Shown here: positions 60,649 to 64,000 of the stretch, in pieces
How positions within the stretch are numbered: the stretch's first letter is position 1
Layout of the letters: each line of letters opens with the position of its first letter
Assembly (NCBI GenBank): GCA_027485695.1
Contig: JAIXQO010000001.1
Location: forward strand, 372,001-436,000
Length of the DNA: 64,000 bases
Origin: Pseudomonadota bacterium
Lineage (GTDB): Bacteria > Bdellovibrionota > UBA1018
Direction: 5' to 3'
Notes under the pieces: generated by a model
What the model was told of the DNA's origin: nothing
The model's database searches: none
The model's input: the letters and a program-made list of their open reading frames with translations, nothing else
Program-made: the position numbers and the translations under genes

Positions 60649-61986
60649 TTACTGAATGCTCTCTAAAATCCGGCGGATCTCTTGGCGGACCACCTTCTCA
60701 GCGATATCCGGAAGCGCCTTCTTGGCCATCTGTTCGAGAGATTTCTGTACTTGTTCTTTGACCATCTCTTCGAGACGAGCGGTGAGTTTCTGGGTCAGCG
60801 CTTCGAGATCGATCTGAGGAGAAGCGGACGAATGTGTGGCCTCAACGTGTTGCGGTTGAGGTTGCGAGCGAGTCACCGGCTTCGGATCGATGCGCGGAAA
60901 TTCCGTGTTCGGTAAGTGAGTCTGAATGAACGAGGTTGGCTCGCGATCAGATTCCACTACGCTTGCGACCGGAAGCACGAGTTCTTCTTTTTTCGGGCGC
61001 TGGATGTTTTTAGTGATGTCGAACTTCGGAGGCACGACCTCTTCTAAACTCACCATGGATTCCGCGTCGTCTCCGACATGGAGGTCTAGGCGGTTTTCCT
61101 CGAGAAAATCATTGGACTCGACCGAGAGCGGCTCTAAATCCAGCGGAGAACTCGAGGATTCTGACTTGCTGCTTTCGCCGATATTCCAGGCGCCGAACTC
61201 GTCCAGCGCTCCCATGCGAACCGTCGATTCGGTCAAGTGCCGGATGTCGTCCGTGTGCATGTCCGGGAGCGTGATAGAGGTCAGTTCTCGTTTCTGTGTA
61301 TTTTGCGTGGTCGCAGCAGCCTGTTGTCTCGGCGGAGCAGCCATCGAAGAGAGAGTGGGCTCAGATAGGGAGAGATCTGAATGCGGATCTTCGGCCGAAG
61401 ATTCGTCGTTCCAGAGTGGGTCTGATTGATGAGCCGTGAACGTTTTGGTGCGCTCTTCTGCCGGTGCTTCGATCTTAAAATCATCAAAAGATTCGATCGC
61501 GACGGGCTCTTTTTTAGAGAAATTGGTGACGAGCGAAATCTCCGGTTGGGAGGAGGCCTTTTTAGAGAGCTCGGAAGAAAACTGGAGAGTAGGCTCGGGA
61601 GCCGGAGCATCTTCACCACGAGTGGCGAGTGCTTGCTGGAGTGCTTGTCTTAAATGGGTCGGGTCGAATGGTTTGGTGAGGCGTCCTTCGAACTGAAGGA
61701 GCGCTACTTTGGCTTCGTCGACTTTCTCGAAGGCGCTCGACATAAGAACGACTGGAATCCGTTTGAGATCCGGGTCTTCGTTCATGGCTTTTTTTACTTC
61801 AAAAGCGGTACGTCCCGGGATGCCGACGTCAATCAGGACCACGTCCGGATGGAAAACGGCGACCTGCTGCAAGGCATCGTTTCCGTCCGAAACGGTCTGA
61901 ATGTCGTAACCGTCTGCAGACAAGGCCAGTTTGATGACCTTTTGGATCGTAAGGCTGTCATCTGCGACGAGAAGTTTTTTTCCCAT
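60649..61986 (-). CDS. Receiver-domain protein with long linker and conserved C-terminal helix
   Basis: 445 residues. An N-terminal CheY-like receiver domain (1-120) has acidic D9/D10, phospho-acceptor D53 in LIDVGIP, S83/S84 and Lys105. A long low-complexity acidic/Ser/Pro-rich region (about 125-375) follows, then a helical C-terminus with LEEMVKEQVQKSLEQ and ALPDIAEKVVRQEIRRIL. Similar C-terminal helices (PDLAE...I..EI.RL) occur in deltaproteobacterial single-domain regulators, as I recall. It has no DNA-binding domain; it probably acts through protein contacts, for instance in motility or polarity (inference). ATG 61986 was chosen over TTG 61995. Confidence 0.8.
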   Translation of the reverse strand: MGKKLLVADDSLTIQKVIKLALSADGYDIQTVSDGNDALQQVAVFHPDVVLIDVGIPGRTAFEVKKAMNEDPDLKRIPVVLMSSAFEKVDEAKVALLQFEGRLTKPFDPTHLRQALQQALATRGEDAPAPEPTLQFSSELSKKASSQPEISLVTNFSKKEPVAIESFDDFKIEAPAEERTKTFTAHQSDPLWNDESSAEDPHSDLSLSEPTLSSMAAPPRQQAAATTQNTQKRELTSITLPDMHTDDIRHLTESTVRMGALDEFGAWNIGESSKSESSSSPLDLEPLSVESNDFLEENRLDLHVGDDAESMVSLEEVVPPKFDITKNIQRPKKEELVLPVASVVESDREPTSFIQTHLPNTEFPRIDPKPVTRSQPQPQHVEATHSSASPQIDLEALTQKLTARLEEMVKEQVQKSLEQMAKKALPDIAEKVVRQEIRRILESIQ

Positions 61987-62102
61987 AAGGTTCAATAATT
62001 TCAGTGTGTCATCCCTGTGGAAAAGTGTAAAGCGGCGTTAATCCAGGAAAAAGCGATGATTATTCGACGCTTTCTTCCGTGGTAGCGAAATTCAAAATAG
62101 GG

Positions 62103-62108
62103 TAGAAT
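62103..62108 (+). promoter_or_regulatory. -10 element TAGAAT for 6S RNA
   Basis: TAGAAT ends 5 bases before the inferred 6S RNA 5' end. The -35 is poorly conserved. Confidence 0.5.
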
Positions 62109-62113
62109 CAAAG

Positions 62114-62279
62114 GTGCTCTGGGGGTCGCTCATAAACAGTGGACCCTACAGTCACATGGATCGGGAACTGTACCTCAGCAGTGGTGAGCATGCCTGGTTT
62201 CACCAGGAAGCCTAAAGCTGCGAAACGGTGCCCACTTGAATATTCGGGTTCCATCTGGCTTAAGCGACCCTCAGAGCAC
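62114..62279 (+). ncRNA. ssrS: 6S RNA
   Basis: About 166 nt. It binds the sigma-70 RNA polymerase holoenzyme as an open-promoter mimic and represses transcription in stationary phase. A 17-bp terminal stem pairs GTGCTCTGGGGGTCGCT (62114-62130) with AGCGACCCTCAGAGCAC (62263-62279), one mismatch. The conserved apical part reads GGTGAGCATGC (62183-62193), the hairpin CCTGGT-TTC-ACCAGG (62193-62207), then GAAGCCTAAA and CTGCGA, which match the corresponding segments of E. coli 6S RNA (recalled from memory). No ygfA follows, unlike in many gammaproteobacteria. Confidence 0.9.
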
Positions 62280-62437
62280 TTTCCCTTTCAAATCCCCCTC
62301 TTTTTATACCCATTTTTACGTTCCACCCGTTTCCTGCGTGGGCAATTTGACGTTTTTGACGTTTGGATATCCACAGAACGTTTGACTCATTTTTCCCGAC
62401 TCCGCACAATAGTAGTCGGTCAAGGAGTAAGACCCGT

Positions 62438-63055
62438 ATGTCGCAAATCAAAGATACCTCTCTTCAAAACACTGCTTGGATCCATGATCTCGCTCGCGCG
62501 GAAGTGCATCCCGAGGCTGAACGTCTCTTGGGGCTTGGCATCGGCCATGACCCGCATCAGGTCGTCGAAGAGAGCACCATTCAGTTTCTTCAGGAGCTCC
62601 GGGAGCGATTCACGGAATATTCCCGTCTATTCAACTCCTACGCCGAGGGCGGCGCTCGTTATCAAGAAACGAAAATTTATTCGGTTGCCCAGACTTCAGC
62701 GGATTTCATGGTCTACCGGAATCAGGTCAAGCTCGTGGTCTCCAACACGGCCCACGGTGTGATCTCGATTCAGTTTACCCAGCACCAACGCTCGCCGTTT
62801 CAATTCGATGGTAGCAATCCGGAGAACGCGAACTCCAGTGGTACTTCGGCGCAAGAGATCTTGGCGCAAGTCGGTCCTTTCCGAGACGTGAAATGGACGT
62901 TTCAAGGCGAAAAAGTCCTCGCCGACCAACTCGCTAAATTCTATTTCATTGAATTCGTTCGGGTCACGCGTGAAAAACGTACGCAAAAAGGCCAGAACCA
63001 AGCGTTGCTCGATCAAATCAAGCAGCTCCTAACGGAAAAAGGGATCGATCTCTAA
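62438..63055 (+). CDS. Conserved-looking hypothetical protein
   Basis: 205 residues, no signal peptide or membrane helix. Acidic and helical N-terminus (QEVHPEAERLLGLGIG-like context, EESTIQFLQELRERF) then beta strands (RNQVKLVVSNTAHGVISIQF) and a C-terminal helix (ALLDQIKQLLTEKG). No family recognised. AAGGAG sits 10 bases before the ATG. It lies just downstream of 6S RNA and its 3' end overlaps the RmlD-like gene by 27 bp. Confidence 0.75.
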   Translation: MSQIKDTSLQNTAWIHDLARAEVHPEAERLLGLGIGHDPHQVVEESTIQFLQELRERFTEYSRLFNSYAEGGARYQETKIYSVAQTSADFMVYRNQVKLVVSNTAHGVISIQFTQHQRSPFQFDGSNPENANSSGTSAQEILAQVGPFRDVKWTFQGEKVLADQLAKFYFIEFVRVTREKRTQKGQNQALLDQIKQLLTEKGIDL

Positions 63056-63940
63056 GGCTTCTTCGATCTCGTAGTTTTTAACTCCGTAGTAATTCATGAT
63101 CTCCGAAGAGTTCAACGAGTAGTCGAGGCGGTTTTCCGACGTGAATAGCGAAGAGCTATAAGGTCGATCGATCGCGGAGACCAGATTTTCGTTGAAGCCG
63201 AACTTGCGCGCGAAAAGTCGCGCGAACTCATAGTGAGTCAAACGGCTCAAGCCGCCGTAATGATAGACGCCTTTGCGAATGCCTTGATGGATGATCGTAC
63301 GCACGACCTCGGTGACCGAGTGAGCGGAAGCGAAATTGAAAAGTTCGTAGTCTTGGAGTTCCATCGCTTGAGCGTTGGTCAAGCGCATGCGGAGCAAATC
63401 GAGGAATCCGCTTCGAAACGGATGTCCCTTGCCGTAGAGGGGGGGGATTCGGATGATGGCATAGCTCGACGAACGCCCCTTGACGAGGTTTTCTCCGCCG
63501 ACTTTGAATCGTCCGAGACTCACGCTCGGGGAGAGCGTGTCGTGCTCTTTGTAGTTCCCGCGGTGCCCGTCATAGACGAAGCAACTCGAGAAAAAAATCA
63601 TCTTGGCGTGAAATAGTTCCGAATGCTTGAGAATCTCGCCCACGCCGTTTGCGTGATAGAGCTCAGCAATCTTCGCGTTCTTCTCATTCCAGCCAATACT
63701 GTGCGATCCGCCTAGATAGAGGATGTAGTCGGGACTCGTTCGGTAAATCAACGTCCTGACTTGTACTTCATCCTTGAAGTCGATCCTGACTGAGGTAACG
63801 CCATCAATCGGAAGCGAGTCTCCATCGATTGCAACCGAGGTCACGCGGTAGTCATCCTTGAGCGCGTAACTGAGGTGCGCTCCCAGAAAACTATTGCCGC
63901 CGATGATCATGATGCCTTTTGGGCCGGTTCCAGTCGCCAT
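63029..63940 (-). CDS. RmlD-like extended SDR (NDP-sugar reductase-type), catalytic Tyr missing
   Basis: 303 residues. Rossmann motif MIIGGNSFLGAHL (11-23) and SSCFVYDG resemble dTDP-4-dehydrorhamnose reductases and NDP-sugar epimerases. The Tyr of the YxxxK catalytic pair appears replaced by Leu142 while Lys146 is kept (PSVSLGRFKVGGE). That suggests a non-catalytic or altered enzyme. ATG 63940 has AAGGA immediately before it; ATG 63910 (MIIGGN) is an alternative. It overlaps the hypothetical gene by 27 bp. Confidence 0.75.
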   Translation of the reverse strand: MATGTGPKGIMIIGGNSFLGAHLSYALKDDYRVTSVAIDGDSLPIDGVTSVRIDFKDEVQVRTLIYRTSPDYILYLGGSHSIGWNEKNAKIAELYHANGVGEILKHSELFHAKMIFFSSCFVYDGHRGNYKEHDTLSPSVSLGRFKVGGENLVKGRSSSYAIIRIPPLYGKGHPFRSGFLDLLRMRLTNAQAMELQDYELFNFASAHSVTEVVRTIIHQGIRKGVYHYGGLSRLTHYEFARLFARKFGFNENLVSAIDRPYSSSLFTSENRLDYSLNSSEIMNYYGVKNYEIEEALEIDPFFR

Positions 63941-63963
63941 TCCTTCATCTAGTTTATAGTCAA

Positions 63964-64000
63964 ATGACCCGACGGGCTCCTCAAATCGTAAGGTTGCCCC
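63964..64000 (+). CDS. Possible start of a gene truncated at window end
   Basis: An open frame begins ATG ACC CGA CGG GCT and continues to the end of the window. It is divergent from the RmlD-like gene. TATAGT lies 3 bases before the ATG, but there is no Shine-Dalgarno and only 12 codons are visible, so this could be a spurious frame. Confidence 0.3.
   Translation, partial: MTRRAPQIVRLP

Noticed and set aside
1..64000. CRISPR array, insertion sequence or prophage
   Set aside because: No regularly spaced direct repeats, transposase, integrase or terminal inverted repeats of IS type were seen.

Overview
The window looks like a chromosomal segment of a Gram-negative bacterium, most probably from the Bdellovibrionota/Oligoflexia or another former deltaproteobacterial lineage. 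That placement is inference. It rests on an outer membrane (OprB-type porin, beta-barrel proteins, an LptF/G permease, heptose adenylyltransferase), many small exported proteins of unknown function, RNase J beside uridine kinase, a partner-switching module, a receiver protein with a long linker and conserved C-terminal helix, and a clear 6S RNA. I see no rRNA, tRNA, insertion sequence, prophage or CRISPR array. Most of the window is ordinary, densely packed housekeeping DNA.

Layout. 0-8 kb: a truncated gene, a porin, a small exported protein, rlmE, then a minus-strand run of two exported c-type-haem proteins and an NmrA-like dehydrogenase. 8-13 kb: orphan Flp-like pilin, TlpA-like thioredoxin, PAP2 phosphatase, and a minus-strand rpe-hutH-hutI operon that lacks hutU. 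13-19 kb: an accessory lipid or secondary-metabolite type cluster (haem-oxygenase-like di-iron enzyme, GNAT/autoinducer-synthase-like acyltransferase, fatty acid desaturase, hexapeptide acyltransferase, sulfotransferase, cytochrome P450). 19-26 kb: fmt, def, an LPS permease gene and lepB with small secreted proteins, a hairpin-rich intergenic region, a serine protease and a beta-barrel protein. 26-33 kb: operon galU, exported protein, priA, CFI-box protein, SDR; then mgtE.

33-41 kb: beta-barrel, trypsin-like protease, and a partner-switching module (STAS with zinc ribbon, GHKL ATPase, then maf and yggS; divergent SpoIIE phosphatase), followed by a flavin reductase. 41-47 kb: membrane-anchored creatininase with an M24 peptidase, a membrane protein, the rsmE-RDD-heptose adenylyltransferase operon, and a lytic transglycosylase. 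47-57.6 kb: udk-rnj, GNAT, M14 carboxypeptidase with an inverted-repeat-rich leader, a Bax-inhibitor-like protein, a large exported protein, rph, nadC-birA. 57.6-64 kb: an AT-rich exported protein coupled to an Hsp70-like ATPase, the receiver protein, 6S RNA, an unknown protein and an RmlD-like protein.

General features: several genes lack a Shine-Dalgarno sequence but have a -10-like hexamer 6-11 bases before the start codon, suggesting leaderless mRNAs. Four convergent gene pairs end on shared 4-base stop palindromes. The two most interesting accessory regions are the 13.2-18.7 kb oxygenase/acyltransferase/P450 cluster and the 37.1-40.4 kb partner-switching module.
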